Assembly: GCA_015494375.1 (NCBI GenBank)
Contig: WGBL01000081.1
Coordinates: 1-20,672 of the forward strand
DNA length: 20,672 nucleotides
Source of the DNA: Hyphomicrobiales bacterium
GTDB lineage: Bacteria; Pseudomonadota; Alphaproteobacteria; Rhizobiales; S144-23
Direction of reading: 5' to 3'
Part shown: piece by piece, positions 12,492 to 20,672 of the stretch
Layout: each line of letters begins with the position of its first letter
Numbering within the stretch: the first letter of the stretch is position 1
The notes under the pieces: generated by a model
Told to the model about the DNA's origin: nothing
The model's input: only the letters and a program-made list of their open reading frames with translations
Databases searched by the model: none
Program-made: the position numbers and the translations under genes

Positions 12492-15400
12492 GTGAGCCCC
12501 ACCACCAAGAGCCCTGAGAATCCCAAGAGCATGAGCGCCACGAATGCCACCAGGAGCGCCGAGAAAGCAACAATGAGCGCCACGCACGCACGCGCCGCCA
12601 AGGGGGGCACCACCGGCGCGGGGCGCAGACGAAAGGTGCGCCTCGAGGACAAGTTCGACCTCTCTCAGGAGCGCGTCTTGCTCAATGGCGCGCAAGCGGT
12701 CGTCCGCCTCGTCCTCATGCAGCGCGAGCGCGACCGCCGGGCTGGGCTCAACACGGCGGGCTACGTTACGGGCTATCGCGGCTCGCCCATTGCGGGTCTC
12801 GAGGCACAATTTGGGCGCGCGCGCAAGATCATCGAAAAGGCCAACATACGCTTCGAGCCCGGGCTTAACGAGGACCTCGCCGCGACCGCGCTCTGGGGCG
12901 CGCAACAGGCCGAGCTCAGGGGCGAAGGCAAATACGACGGTGTCTTTGGCGTCTGGTATGGCAAGGGCCCCGGGGTCGACCGCTCGGGCGATGTCTTCCG
13001 CCATGCCAATCATGCGGGCACGTCGAAGCATGGCGGCGTGCTTGCGCTCATGGGCGACGACCATACGTGCGAGTCCTCGACATCGGCGCACCAGAGCGAG
13101 TTCGCCTTTGTCGATGCCATGATTCCGGTGCTCAACCCGGCGGGCGTCCAGGAGATTGTCGATTTCGGTCTCCTTGGCTTTGCGCTGTCGCGCTATGCGG
13201 GCGTCTGGGTCGGCATCAAGTGCGTCAAGGACAACATCGAATCGACGGGCGTTGTCGATACCCGCCTAGAGCGCCTCAAGATCAAGACGCCTGACGATTT
13301 CGAGATGCCCGAGGGCGGGCTCAACATTCGACTGGGCGACACCCCGCTCGAGCGCGAGGCCCGGCTCCACGACCACAAGCGCGGCGCCATCCTGGCGTTC
13401 GCGCGCGCCAATGGCCTCGACCGCCTCGTCTTCCAAGGGGGCCCCGCGCCCAGGATTGGCATTGTCACCATGGGCAAGAGCTATCTCGATGTGCGCGAGG
13501 CGCTCGATGAGCTCGGCATCGACGAGGTGCGCGCGGCCGAGCTGGGGTTGCGCCTCCTCAAGGTGGGGCTCACCTGGCCGCTCGAGCCCGCGATCATCCA
13601 TCGCTTCGCCGAAGGGCTCGAGACCATCATCGTCGTCGAGGAGAAACGCTCGCTCGTCGAGACCCAGATCAAGGAGCAGCTCTATGGCGATGCCACTGCT
13701 CCCATGGTGGTCGGCAAAAAGGATGAGCACGACCAGACGCTCTTTCCGGCCAAGGGGGCGCTCGAGCCGCTCGATATTGCGCTCGCCGTCGGTGAGCGGC
13801 TGTTGCGCGCGCGTCCTGATCCGGCACTCGAGGGGCGGCTCGATGTGCTCAAGCGGCACAAGGGCAACCGCCCCCACGGCGCCGAGATTGCGACACGCAT
13901 CCCCTATTTCTGCTCGGGCTGCCCGCACAACACCTCGACCGTTGTGCCCGAGGGCTCGCGCGCCTATGCCGGGATCGGCTGTCATTACATGGCACAATGG
14001 ATGGACCGCGCCACCGACGGCTTTACGCATATGGGGGCCGAGGGCGTCAACTGGATTGGCGAGGCGCCGTTCTCGAAGCGCCGCCATGTCTTCCAGAACC
14101 TTGGTGATGGCACCTATGTGCACTCGGGCTCGCTCGCCATCCGGGCGGCGCTCGCGGCAGGTGTCAACATCACCTACAAGATTCTCTACAACGATGCGGT
14201 GGCCATGACCGGTGGTCAGCCGCTCGATGGCGGCATGACGGTTGACAAAATCGCCCGGCAGGTGGCGGCCGAAGGGGTCAAGCGCATCGCCATCGTGAGC
14301 GATGAGCCCGAGAAGTATGCGAGCGCCGGCATGGCGCTCCCGCGCGGCACCACCATCCATCATCGCCGCGAGCTCGGCGCCGTCCAGGAGGAGCTCAGGG
14401 AGCTGCCGGGCGTCACGGTCCTCATCTACGACCAGACCTGCGCCGCCGAGAAACGGCGCCGGCGCAAGCGCGGGCTATATCCCGATCCGCCCAAGCGCGC
14501 CTTCATCAACACCGCGGTCTGTGAAGGCTGCGGCGATTGCGGCGTCAAATCCAATTGCGTCTCGATTGTGCCCGTCGAGACACCCTTCGGCCGCAAGCGC
14601 CAGATCGACCAGTCCACCTGCAACAAGGACTATTCATGCGTCGATGGCTTTTGCCCGAGTTTTGTGACGGTTCATGGCGGCCGTCTGCGCAAGCCGAAGG
14701 CCGCCTGGGGCGACCCGCGTCTCGATGCGGCGCTCTCTGCGCTGCCGGAGCCGACGCTGCCTCTGATCGACAAAAACCATTCCATTGTCGTGACGGGTGT
14801 GGGCGGCACGGGCGTCGTCACCATCAGCGCCATTCTGGGCCAGGCGGCCCATATCGACGGCAAGGGGTTTGGCGCCATCGACATGGCGGGGCTCGCGCAA
14901 AAGGGTGGCGCGGTGGCGTGCCACACCCGTATTGCCGAGCGCCCCGAGGACATCCACGCCATTCGCGCGGGCGTCGCCGGCGCCGATGTGGTTCTCGGCT
15001 GCGATCTGGTGGTGACCGCCTCGAGCAAGATCGTCGAGACCATACGCCCCGACCACACCGCAGTCGTGCTCAACACCCATGAGCTGATCACGGGTGATTT
15101 TACGCACAACCCCGATCTCCGCATGCCGCGCGCCGGGCTCGAGGCGGCGATCCGTGAGCGGGCGGGCGGCGCACCGGTCCATACCATCGACGCACAGGCG
15201 CTGGCCACCAGACTCCTTGGCGATTCGATTGCCTCCAACATGCTGATGCTCGGCTTTGCCTGGCAGCTTGGCACCATTCCCGTCACCCGCACCGCCATTC
15301 GCGAGGCGATCGAACTGAATGGCGTCGCCGTCGGGATGAACCAGCGGGCGTTCGAAATCGGCCGGCTTGCGGCCCACGACCCCAAGGCGCTCGAGCCGTT

Positions 15401-16136
15401 CATGGGTCGGGCCGAAGGGGTGGCCGAGGAAGCGGAGGAGAGGGGCCATGCCGCAGCGGAAAGCCTCGATAATCTCGTTGCCCGCCTGCGCGCCCATCTC
15501 GTGGCCTATCAGGACGAGGCCTATGCGGCGCGCTTTGAGGAGCGCGTCCGCGCCATGGCCGCAATCGAAGAAGAGCGGCTCGGCGTGGGCTCGACACGCC
15601 TCGCCGAAGCCATTGCGCGCGGCCTCCACAAGTTGATGGCCTACAAGGACGAGTACGAGGTGGCGCGGCTCTTTACGGATGGCTCATTCGAGCGCGCCCT
15701 TGCCGCGCAGTTCGAAGGCGACTACCGGGTCCGTTATCATCTGGCGCCACCGCTCCTTGCCCGCAAGGACCCCCACACGGGCGAGCCCATAAAACGCGCG
15801 TTCGGGCCCTGGCTCAGGCATGCCTTCAAGCTGCTGGCGCGGCTCAAGCGGCTCCGCGGCACGCGGCTCGATCCTTTTGGCTACACGAAAGAGCGCCGCT
15901 TGGAGCGCCGGCTGCTCAGCGACTATGAGCAGCTTCTCGACGAGATCGCCGAGCGGCTCTCGCCTGCAATGCACGAGACGGCCATCGAGCTTGCCGAGCT
16001 GCCGCTACGGATCCGGGGCTTCGGCCATGTCAAGATGAGGAACGCCGAGGCTGCCAAGGTGCGCGAGAAGGTGTTGCGCGCGCGCTTGCGCGCCCCGACC
16101 TCGGGCCCCGCCACCGCGCGCCAGGCGGCAGCTTAA
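12492..16136 (+). CDS. Fused indolepyruvate ferredoxin oxidoreductase (2-oxoacid:acceptor oxidoreductase)
   Basis: This single-chain enzyme of 1214 residues has the domains of IorA and IorB fused. It oxidatively decarboxylates aryl-pyruvates to acyl-CoA with ferredoxin as acceptor. In order, it has an N-terminal pyrimidine-binding domain (TGYRGSPIAGLEAQF, about 85-99) and a TPP domain. The TPP domain includes YFCSGCPHN (~470), GDGTYVHSG (~538) and NDAVAMTGGQP (~566). A cysteine cluster for Fe-S clusters follows: CEGCGDCGVKSNC at ~677 and CNKDYSCVDGFC at ~709. Next is the gamma domain VTGVGGTGVVTISAILGQAA (~767), then a C-terminal DUF6537-like region with YKDEYEVARLF (~1050). It is soluble and cytoplasmic. 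GTG 12492 is chosen because AGGAGG ends five bases before it. An upstream GTG at 12444 would add 16 residues without a good ribosome site. The first ~45 residues are low complexity. Substrate specificity is inferred from the family. Confidence 0.93.
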   Translation: MSPTTKSPENPKSMSATNATRSAEKATMSATHARAAKGGTTGAGRRRKVRLEDKFDLSQERVLLNGAQAVVRLVLMQRERDRRAGLNTAGYVTGYRGSPIAGLEAQFGRARKIIEKANIRFEPGLNEDLAATALWGAQQAELRGEGKYDGVFGVWYGKGPGVDRSGDVFRHANHAGTSKHGGVLALMGDDHTCESSTSAHQSEFAFVDAMIPVLNPAGVQEIVDFGLLGFALSRYAGVWVGIKCVKDNIESTGVVDTRLERLKIKTPDDFEMPEGGLNIRLGDTPLEREARLHDHKRGAILAFARANGLDRLVFQGGPAPRIGIVTMGKSYLDVREALDELGIDEVRAAELGLRLLKVGLTWPLEPAIIHRFAEGLETIIVVEEKRSLVETQIKEQLYGDATAPMVVGKKDEHDQTLFPAKGALEPLDIALAVGERLLRARPDPALEGRLDVLKRHKGNRPHGAEIATRIPYFCSGCPHNTSTVVPEGSRAYAGIGCHYMAQWMDRATDGFTHMGAEGVNWIGEAPFSKRRHVFQNLGDGTYVHSGSLAIRAALAAGVNITYKILYNDAVAMTGGQPLDGGMTVDKIARQVAAEGVKRIAIVSDEPEKYASAGMALPRGTTIHHRRELGAVQEELRELPGVTVLIYDQTCAAEKRRRRKRGLYPDPPKRAFINTAVCEGCGDCGVKSNCVSIVPVETPFGRKRQIDQSTCNKDYSCVDGFCPSFVTVHGGRLRKPKAAWGDPRLDAALSALPEPTLPLIDKNHSIVVTGVGGTGVVTISAILGQAAHIDGKGFGAIDMAGLAQKGGAVACHTRIAERPEDIHAIRAGVAGADVVLGCDLVVTASSKIVETIRPDHTAVVLNTHELITGDFTHNPDLRMPRAGLEAAIRERAGGAPVHTIDAQALATRLLGDSIASNMLMLGFAWQLGTIPVTRTAIREAIELNGVAVGMNQRAFEIGRLAAHDPKALEPFMGRAEGVAEEAEERGHAAAESLDNLVARLRAHLVAYQDEAYAARFEERVRAMAAIEEERLGVGSTRLAEAIARGLHKLMAYKDEYEVARLFTDGSFERALAAQFEGDYRVRYHLAPPLLARKDPHTGEPIKRAFGPWLRHAFKLLARLKRLRGTRLDPFGYTKERRLERRLLSDYEQLLDEIAERLSPAMHETAIELAELPLRIRGFGHVKMRNAEAAKVREKVLRARLRAPTSGPATARQAAA

Positions 16137-16324
16137 CGCTGCGGCTTGACCAAACAATTCCCCTTTGACGATGGCCCTCCTTGTCGGGGCATTCATTTGG
16201 GCTGGTGACTGGTTTTTTTGGTCGCGGCCGTTGTACCCGAGAGGGGCAAGAAAGAAGAACAAGCTCTTTTCAATTGCTAAAGGTGATTTCGCGAGCGCAA
16301 GCGATGGCGCCTTGCGCATCGCGC
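16137..16324. other. Convergent 188-bp gap with an imperfect hairpin
   Basis: No gene is seen. A run of seven T occurs near 16213, but no stable stem precedes it. At 16301-16322, next to the stop codon of the 218-aa gene, GCGAT(G)GCG pairs with CGCATCGC around CCTTG, with one bulged G. It has no T-run on the minus strand, so the terminator is unproven. Confidence 0.4.
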
Positions 16325-16981
16325 TCAGTGGCGGGTTGCGGCGTTGGTGCCCGCGGGCTTGCCGCTTGCGCCTGGAAGGGGCGGGGTGGGCGCGCCATCG
16401 CTGCTCGACGATGTTGCGCTGGCGCCTCCGCGCGCCCTCGCCTGATCACGGACAGGCACCGGCCTGCTGCGTTCCCAGATGCCGGCAAAGCTCAGGTTGC
16501 TCTCGCGTGCGGTACGGTCGCAGCAGGGGTCGTAAACTTCGATGGTGTCGCGGCTCAGCGGATCGCGCCGCATGGCATCGCCGGTCCAGCTCATCTCAAC
16601 GCCAAGCACGAGCTGCTCATGGGCATCAATCATGGCCGGATTGGCGATGTGGCGAATCTCGAGTTTTGCGCCGGCCTCGCTCTCCCGGCACGACAGGGCG
16701 AAGTCGAACCAGTCTCCGAGCGCCTCCCGAGGCTCGAGCTTGGCAAAAAGAAGCCGCAGATGGCTGCCGGCGGCGCGCAGATCATCGGCGTTGGCAATAA
16801 GGGCCCGGGCGACAGGCGAGGCGGGCGAGCGCGCAATCAGCGTGATCTTGCGCTGCTCTGGCTGGTCGCACCAATCGGCAAATAGACGGTCGAGATAATA
16901 GCCGAGAAACTGGTCGATACGGGCCTGTTTTTCCTCGTGCTTGACAAGCTCCTGTTGGCGCGAAGACCGATCATTGTCCAT
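16325..16981 (-). CDS. Conserved-looking hypothetical protein, 218 aa
   Basis: I do not recognise the family. The protein is soluble, with no signal peptide or membrane helix. Its N-terminal part is highly charged and helical (ELVKHEEKQARIDQFLGYYLDRLF, 11-34). It continues as an alpha/beta-looking core that includes ITLIARSPASPVARALIANADDLRAAG (46-72), LRLLFAKLEPREALGDWFDFALSCRES (75-101) and LVLGVEMSWTGDAMRRDP (124-141). A short motif YDPCCDRTA (150-158) has adjacent cysteines. The last ~45 residues (after 175) are Ser/Pro/Gly/Ala-rich and probably disordered. The ATG at 16981 (MDNDRSSRQQ) is preceded by GAGGCGG. The frame stays open back to 17083 with a less convincing sequence. It lies downstream of the large membrane-protein gene on the same strand (332-bp gap), so a functional link is possible but unproven. 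Confidence 0.8.
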   Translation of the reverse strand: MDNDRSSRQQELVKHEEKQARIDQFLGYYLDRLFADWCDQPEQRKITLIARSPASPVARALIANADDLRAAGSHLRLLFAKLEPREALGDWFDFALSCRESEAGAKLEIRHIANPAMIDAHEQLVLGVEMSWTGDAMRRDPLSRDTIEVYDPCCDRTARESNLSFAGIWERSRPVPVRDQARARGGASATSSSSDGAPTPPLPGASGKPAGTNAATRH

Positions 16982-17087
16982 GGTGGCCGCCTCAATGGGT
17001 TGCTTCTTGGGGTTGCTTCTTGGTCGCTTCCTGGAGGATGGGGAGACATGCGGCCCTGCGCATGCCTTATGTGATGGCTCCATTAGG

Positions 17088-17218
17088 CCCCATTCCGGTT
17101 AAGGAATGATTGATCGGGTGTTCCATTTCGCTCCGAATGCGGGTTTCCGTTCGCTCCCATCCATTCGCTCCCATGCATTCGCTCCCATTGTGTTTCCCCA
17201 TTGCGGTTACGGAAACAT
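17088..17218. repeat. Repeat cluster: paired 23-bp elements flanking 14-bp repeats
   Basis: Two imperfect 23-bp direct copies (17088-17110 and 17196-17218, 19 of 23 bases the same) each centre on CGGTTA flanked by inverted arms. In the first the arms are CATTCC/GGAATG (17091-17096, 17103-17108). In the second region GTTTCC/GGAAAC pair over a longer loop (17192-17197, 17211-17216). Between them are three 14-bp units TTCGCTCCCATNCA (17150-17163, 17164-17177, 17178-17191) and a diverged one at 17127. The cluster lies between the two unidentified minus-strand genes and would be in the leader of the 218-aa gene. Confidence 0.75.
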
Positions 17219-17313
17219 GAGGATTGTAACGCGAAAACACAGCTTCAGCCTCTTGAGCGCTCCCATAGATTTGCCGAGCACCACGATTGTCTGATCGAGA
17301 CGATCCAATCCAT

Positions 17314-20300
17314 TCAGGCGTTGCCCTTGCGGAACCACTGGCTGATATTGCCGATCTCGATATTGGGCTGCTCCCAGTCAAAGACCTCGTCCTCGACCTC
17401 ATCCTCGCGCTCATCCTCATCCTCATGGACGAGCTCCGAGACCGCCGTTGGCTGAGGTTGGGCAGGCCCTTCGGCCTCGGCCTTGCCCGGCTCGGTCGGG
17501 CCGAGGGCCTCGTGGTGCTCGGCGTGCCACTCGGGGCCGGCCTCCTGCCAGGCGGCATGCTCCTCGCGGGCCAACTGCGCCATCTCGAGATCATCGCCGG
17601 GACGGCGGGGAATGACTTCGGTGCGCGCCTCGGGCACCACCTCGATGCGGTCCCTTTGCATGAGCGCCGAGCCCGTAGATGCATGGCTCGTCGCCGCCAG
17701 ACGATCCGGCACGACCTCCGTCACACCGTAGCCAATGCCATTGCTATTGCCGTTGCCGCTGCCATTGCCATTGCCATTGCCGTTCGTGGCAAGGGCCGTT
17801 GCCAGCGGCGCCATGTGGGCAGGCAGACCGTTGCGAACCTGGCGGCGGAAAGTGGGCTCGGCCTCGGCGGTCGGGATTGCCTGCCGGCCGTCTTTCTCTT
17901 CTTCCAGCGCCTCCAGCGTTTCCCGCGCTTCTGGAGCATGGCTGGCGCTGCTGACGTTCTCTATTTCGCTTTCGCTCTCATCCTTGCTCTCATTCACGGC
18001 GCTCTTGATCTCGGCGTTCACGCGCGCCTGCACGCGGAAATCGCTTTCCGCCTCTTCAAAGGCCTGGTAGGCGGCCTCGTCAAACCCACTGAGAGCCGGC
18101 AAATGGATGACCTCGGCTTCCGCATTGAGGCCGCTGCCGTTGGCGCCATTTCCACCGTTCCCATTCGCCTGGGCGCCGTCAGTCGCTGCGAGATCGGTTC
18201 CTGCAAGCGCGCCACCGTCGCCCTCCGGCGCGGTCGTCATTGGCTCGGGCGCCGCCGCGGCGGCCCTTGTCGCTTCCAGTCTGTCTTTGAGGCTGCTCTT
18301 GACGCTGCTCGAGGCGGCCGTGCCGTTTGCGCCTGCGGCATGGCTGGCAAAGGCAGGCCGCGCCGCAGCCTCGGCGGTGGCGGTGCGCTTGTTGTTGCGC
18401 CTCACAAGCTCGACCGTCTCGAGGGTTTCGCGAACGGCCTCCTCCACCACCCTGGCAAGCATCTCGTCGACGTCTGAGCTCCCTCGGGCTTGGCTGTTGC
18501 CGTCGCCGGCGGTTGTGGTGCTTTCGGCCTTGATTGTGTCGTCTGCCGCGGTGTTGTCTGCCGCTTGCGTCGTCCCGCCACGTGGGGCCTCTGAGCTGCC
18601 CCCTGCGGTGCCCTCGGCCCCGCCGTCGCCGCCCTCGCCATCCGCGGCTGCAGGGGCTTGTGCGGTGTCATTCTCGTTGGCGGGCTCGGCGAAATGCGGC
18701 TCGATGGGGCCAAACAGCTCGGCCTCGGTGCGCTGGCGGCGCTTTTGCGCCTCGATGCGCTTGGCCGCGCCCATCATGGCGCTCAGCATCCAGTCCTGCC
18801 ACATCGCCTTGCGGAAACGATAGATGCGGAACGCCTCGGCATCGGCGAATTTCGATCCCTGCTCACGCAGTTTGCGCTGAATAAAGCCGGTGGTGAAGAA
18901 CGAGAGCGGCACGCGCGTATAGACCTTGTCGTTCTCAAAGCTCGTAAAGAGATTGGCAAGGAGCTGTGCCTGGAGGGCGGCATCGTCCGCAAGCCCGCCC
19001 CGATAGGTGGGATCGGTGCCATTGAGGGGAATGGCGGCATAATAGACTCCGCGCCAGTCGAAGACGACATGGCGGAAGACCTCGAAGACCTCGCGGATCT
19101 CTTCGTCCTTGTGGATGTCGCGAAAGCGCGAGAGGATCTTGATCACCGGCCATTCCTGCGCCTCGCCCATCTTGTGGTCGAGCCAGTGAAAGCCGTTCAT
19201 GGGCCGGCTTACCGAGACGAGCAGCAGGCAGAAATCGACAAAGAGCGCAATAAAGAGCGGGATGTAGTCGCGCTCGCCAAGGCCCGGCTGCTGCGCCAGG
19301 ATGCGGCGCTGGACGGCGACATTCTGGATCGACTGCACGGCCCGCTGTTGGGCGGCGCGGAGCTCGTCGGGGCTCGGCGGCAACTTGAGTTTGAGCACAC
19401 CATAGAGCGTCGTCGTCAAGCGGCGAAAGGCCTCGATGATCGCCTCGGAGCCCTCGACGGCGGCGATCTTGGGCCTCTCGAGCTCGGGCAATTGGTCGAT
19501 GGCCCGCACCACCCCGCGGAGCGCCGACTGCAATTCGGGGTCGGGGCATGAAAAGGTGCCGCCCTTGCCATTGTCAAAGATCGTCTTGCCCGCGCGCTCG
19601 GCCAGCTCGGAGCGGATCTGCATCAGCTGGGGGTCGGTGCGAAAAGCATTGAACCGTGCCACCGAGACATCGAGCTTGCGATTGAGCGCCCGCAGGAAGG
19701 CGTTGCGCGTGCCATCCTTGGCGCTCACGGTGCTCTTGTCGCGATTGACGATCTTGGCGAGGTCCTTGTTGAGCAGCGCGATGTCCTGTTTGACAGTGGC
19801 GACGCGCCCTTCGACGAACTTGCTTGCAAAGGAGAAGCGCGCCGCATCGGCATCGCGCAGGCGGCGCCTGGGGCCGTCGCCCGGCCGGCTGTTGGGGCAC
19901 GAGTTGCCTTTCTCGCGCTCGGCGATGGCCTTTTTCTGCGAGATGGCCGCGAGCGTGGCGAGGGTCGTCTGCAGCTGCTCGAGGCGCGCCTGGGCGCCTT
20001 CGAGTGCGGTCTGGACCTGGGTCACGGCCGAGCTTGCCGAGCGGGAGGCCTCCGAGCGCGACTCGAGAAACTTCCAATAGAAGCCGAAACCGAAGCCCAC
20101 CGAGATGAGGGTCAAGAACAAATAGCCCGTGATATAAAGCACACGGACCGAAAAGCTGAGCCGGTCGAAGAGCTGATCGAGCAGCCAAATGATCATGAGC
20201 ATCAGCATCGCGACGGCGAAGCCGATGGCCACCTTCATGACCAGCGAGATGTCGCCCATGTTGGCCTCTATGAGCTCCAGCATGCCGGTGTAGGTGGAGA

Positions 20301-20460
20301 TCCACGACAGTGTGCCGAGGCCAAGGAGCAGCAGCACCTTTTTCCAGTCGATTGGCGGTTTTTCGGGCGGGCGCCAATCGTCATCGAAATCGAGCGCCGA
20401 ATACCCCACACCGCGGGCACGTCCGCCCGCTTTCGCTGTCTTGGATTTCGCAAAGATCAT
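17314..20460 (-). CDS. Large unidentified membrane protein with periplasmic coiled-coil domain and acidic disordered tail
   Basis: I do not recognise this 1048-residue protein. By eye it has three membrane helices near the N-terminus: about 41-60 (VLLLLGLGTLSWISTY), 72-97 (LVMKVAIGFAVAMLMLMIIWLL) and 105-128 (VLYITGYLFLTLISVGFGFGFYW). A ~270-residue extramembrane region follows, with a coiled coil at 135-180 and 210-245 and two cysteines (188, 304). A fourth helix is at ~399-418 (YIPLFIALFVDFCLLLVSV). Then come a soluble domain (~420-615) and a ~430-residue Ala/Gly/Glu-rich tail. The tail has an Asn-Gly run near 930 and ends in an acidic stretch and NIEIGNISQWFRKG. If the N-terminus is cytoplasmic, the coiled-coil region is periplasmic and the tail cytoplasmic. 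The ATG at 20460 (MIFAKSKTAK) follows GGCGG. A TTG at 20592 would add 44 unlikely residues. The layout resembles DUF4407-type proteins only loosely. Confidence 0.85.
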   Translation of the reverse strand: MIFAKSKTAKAGGRARGVGYSALDFDDDWRPPEKPPIDWKKVLLLLGLGTLSWISTYTGMLELIEANMGDISLVMKVAIGFAVAMLMLMIIWLLDQLFDRLSFSVRVLYITGYLFLTLISVGFGFGFYWKFLESRSEASRSASSAVTQVQTALEGAQARLEQLQTTLATLAAISQKKAIAEREKGNSCPNSRPGDGPRRRLRDADAARFSFASKFVEGRVATVKQDIALLNKDLAKIVNRDKSTVSAKDGTRNAFLRALNRKLDVSVARFNAFRTDPQLMQIRSELAERAGKTIFDNGKGGTFSCPDPELQSALRGVVRAIDQLPELERPKIAAVEGSEAIIEAFRRLTTTLYGVLKLKLPPSPDELRAAQQRAVQSIQNVAVQRRILAQQPGLGERDYIPLFIALFVDFCLLLVSVSRPMNGFHWLDHKMGEAQEWPVIKILSRFRDIHKDEEIREVFEVFRHVVFDWRGVYYAAIPLNGTDPTYRGGLADDAALQAQLLANLFTSFENDKVYTRVPLSFFTTGFIQRKLREQGSKFADAEAFRIYRFRKAMWQDWMLSAMMGAAKRIEAQKRRQRTEAELFGPIEPHFAEPANENDTAQAPAAADGEGGDGGAEGTAGGSSEAPRGGTTQAADNTAADDTIKAESTTTAGDGNSQARGSSDVDEMLARVVEEAVRETLETVELVRRNNKRTATAEAAARPAFASHAAGANGTAASSSVKSSLKDRLEATRAAAAAPEPMTTAPEGDGGALAGTDLAATDGAQANGNGGNGANGSGLNAEAEVIHLPALSGFDEAAYQAFEEAESDFRVQARVNAEIKSAVNESKDESESEIENVSSASHAPEARETLEALEEEKDGRQAIPTAEAEPTFRRQVRNGLPAHMAPLATALATNGNGNGNGSGNGNSNGIGYGVTEVVPDRLAATSHASTGSALMQRDRIEVVPEARTEVIPRRPGDDLEMAQLAREEHAAWQEAGPEWHAEHHEALGPTEPGKAEAEGPAQPQPTAVSELVHEDEDEREDEVEDEVFDWEQPNIEIGNISQWFRKGNA
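17731..17785. repeat. Hexamer repeat coding for an Asn-Gly run
   Basis: Repeated GCCATT/GCCGTT hexamers encode alternating Asn-Gly (with Ser and Ile variants) on the minus strand inside the disordered tail of the large membrane protein. It is a probable slippage tract, in frame. Confidence 0.85.
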
Positions 20461-20540
20461 GAGTGCCGCCGGATCACCGCTTTTTGAAGAAGCGCTCGTT
20501 CGTTGGTTGCTCACGGGGAGGGCTCGAGGTCCTTGGCTGC

Positions 20541-20589
20541 CACCGAAAACGGTGCCTTCTCGGCCCCCGCATCGCCCATTGCAATGGGC
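20541..20589. repeat. Hairpin and perfect 16-bp palindrome upstream of the large membrane-protein gene
   Basis: CACCG-AAAA-CGGTG (20541-20554) is a small hairpin. GCCCATTGCAATGGGC (20574-20589) is a perfect 16-bp palindrome, 114 bp before the start codon of the minus-strand gene. Both lie in its presumed promoter region. The rest of 20461-20672 shows no supported gene before the window ends. Confidence 0.65.
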
Positions 20590-20672
20590 CAACCACCGAT
20601 GGGCCAGCCCCGCCCTATCGCAGTGGGTTGCCTCGGCTCGGGTGCGCGAGCCTTGCTCGGCTGGGTCGGACG

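Noticed and set aside
13266..14363. 365-codon minus-strand open frame inside the ior gene
   Set aside because: It is antisense to the TPP-binding domain of the oxidoreductase, with no independent evidence.
16209..16220. Intrinsic terminator after the ior gene
   Set aside because: There is a run of seven T, but no stable stem immediately before it.
17287..18477. 396-codon plus-strand open frame opposite the large membrane protein tail
   Set aside because: The tail's low-complexity DNA leaves the opposite frame open; it has no start signal and no domain.

Overview
The window looks like one end of an assembled contig from a GC-rich alphaproteobacterium, most likely Hyphomicrobiales (Rhizobiales) or a close relative. 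This rests on three things: a CcrM-type cell-cycle DNA methyltransferase, two exact TTAA-N7-TTAA sites of the CtrA type, and alphaproteobacterial forms of argD-argF, the Fe-S scaffold, folE, hisI and the fused indolepyruvate oxidoreductase. The first 22 bases are not genomic. They match the inner end of the Nextera read-2 transposon adapter, so the first gene is truncated by the library or assembly and not by biology.

Layout. 23-2011 (+): the arginine pair argD (5'-truncated) and argF, the latter with an unusual Lys/Gly/Ala-rich insert. 2187-2831 (+): a DUF4202 protein. 2900-3430 (-): an IscU/SufU-like Fe-S scaffold protein. 3819-6247 (+): folE, hisI and a patatin-like phospholipase, separated by a 13-bp minisatellite and by a CtrA-like box with a 12-bp palindrome. 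6548-6633 (+): tRNA-Leu(GAG). 6776-7903 (-): ccrM, divergent from queF (8482-8940, +) across a 578-bp gap that holds a 14-bp minisatellite and a perfect CtrA-like box. 9187-12161 (-): the molybdate ABC transporter operon modA-modB-modC. 12492-16136 (+): a 1214-residue fused indolepyruvate:ferredoxin oxidoreductase, divergent from modA. 16325-20460 (-): two genes I do not recognise, a 218-aa soluble protein and a 1048-aa four-helix membrane protein with a large acidic disordered tail.

How the genes relate. Most are housekeeping: arginine, histidine, folate and queuosine synthesis, Fe-S assembly, molybdate uptake and 2-oxoacid oxidation. FolE also makes the first intermediate of the queuosine pathway, whose last 7-deazaguanine step is QueF. 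The cell-cycle theme (CcrM, CtrA-type boxes, a GANTC site on the ccrM start codon) is the clearest regulatory signal.

The most unusual property of the DNA is its density of short degenerate tandem repeats (periods 12, 13, 14, 14, 18 and 62 bp), mostly between genes, with one in-frame inside modC. I found no CRISPR array, insertion sequence, prophage or obvious defence system. The best candidate for undescribed biology is the large membrane protein with its possible partner at 16325-20460.
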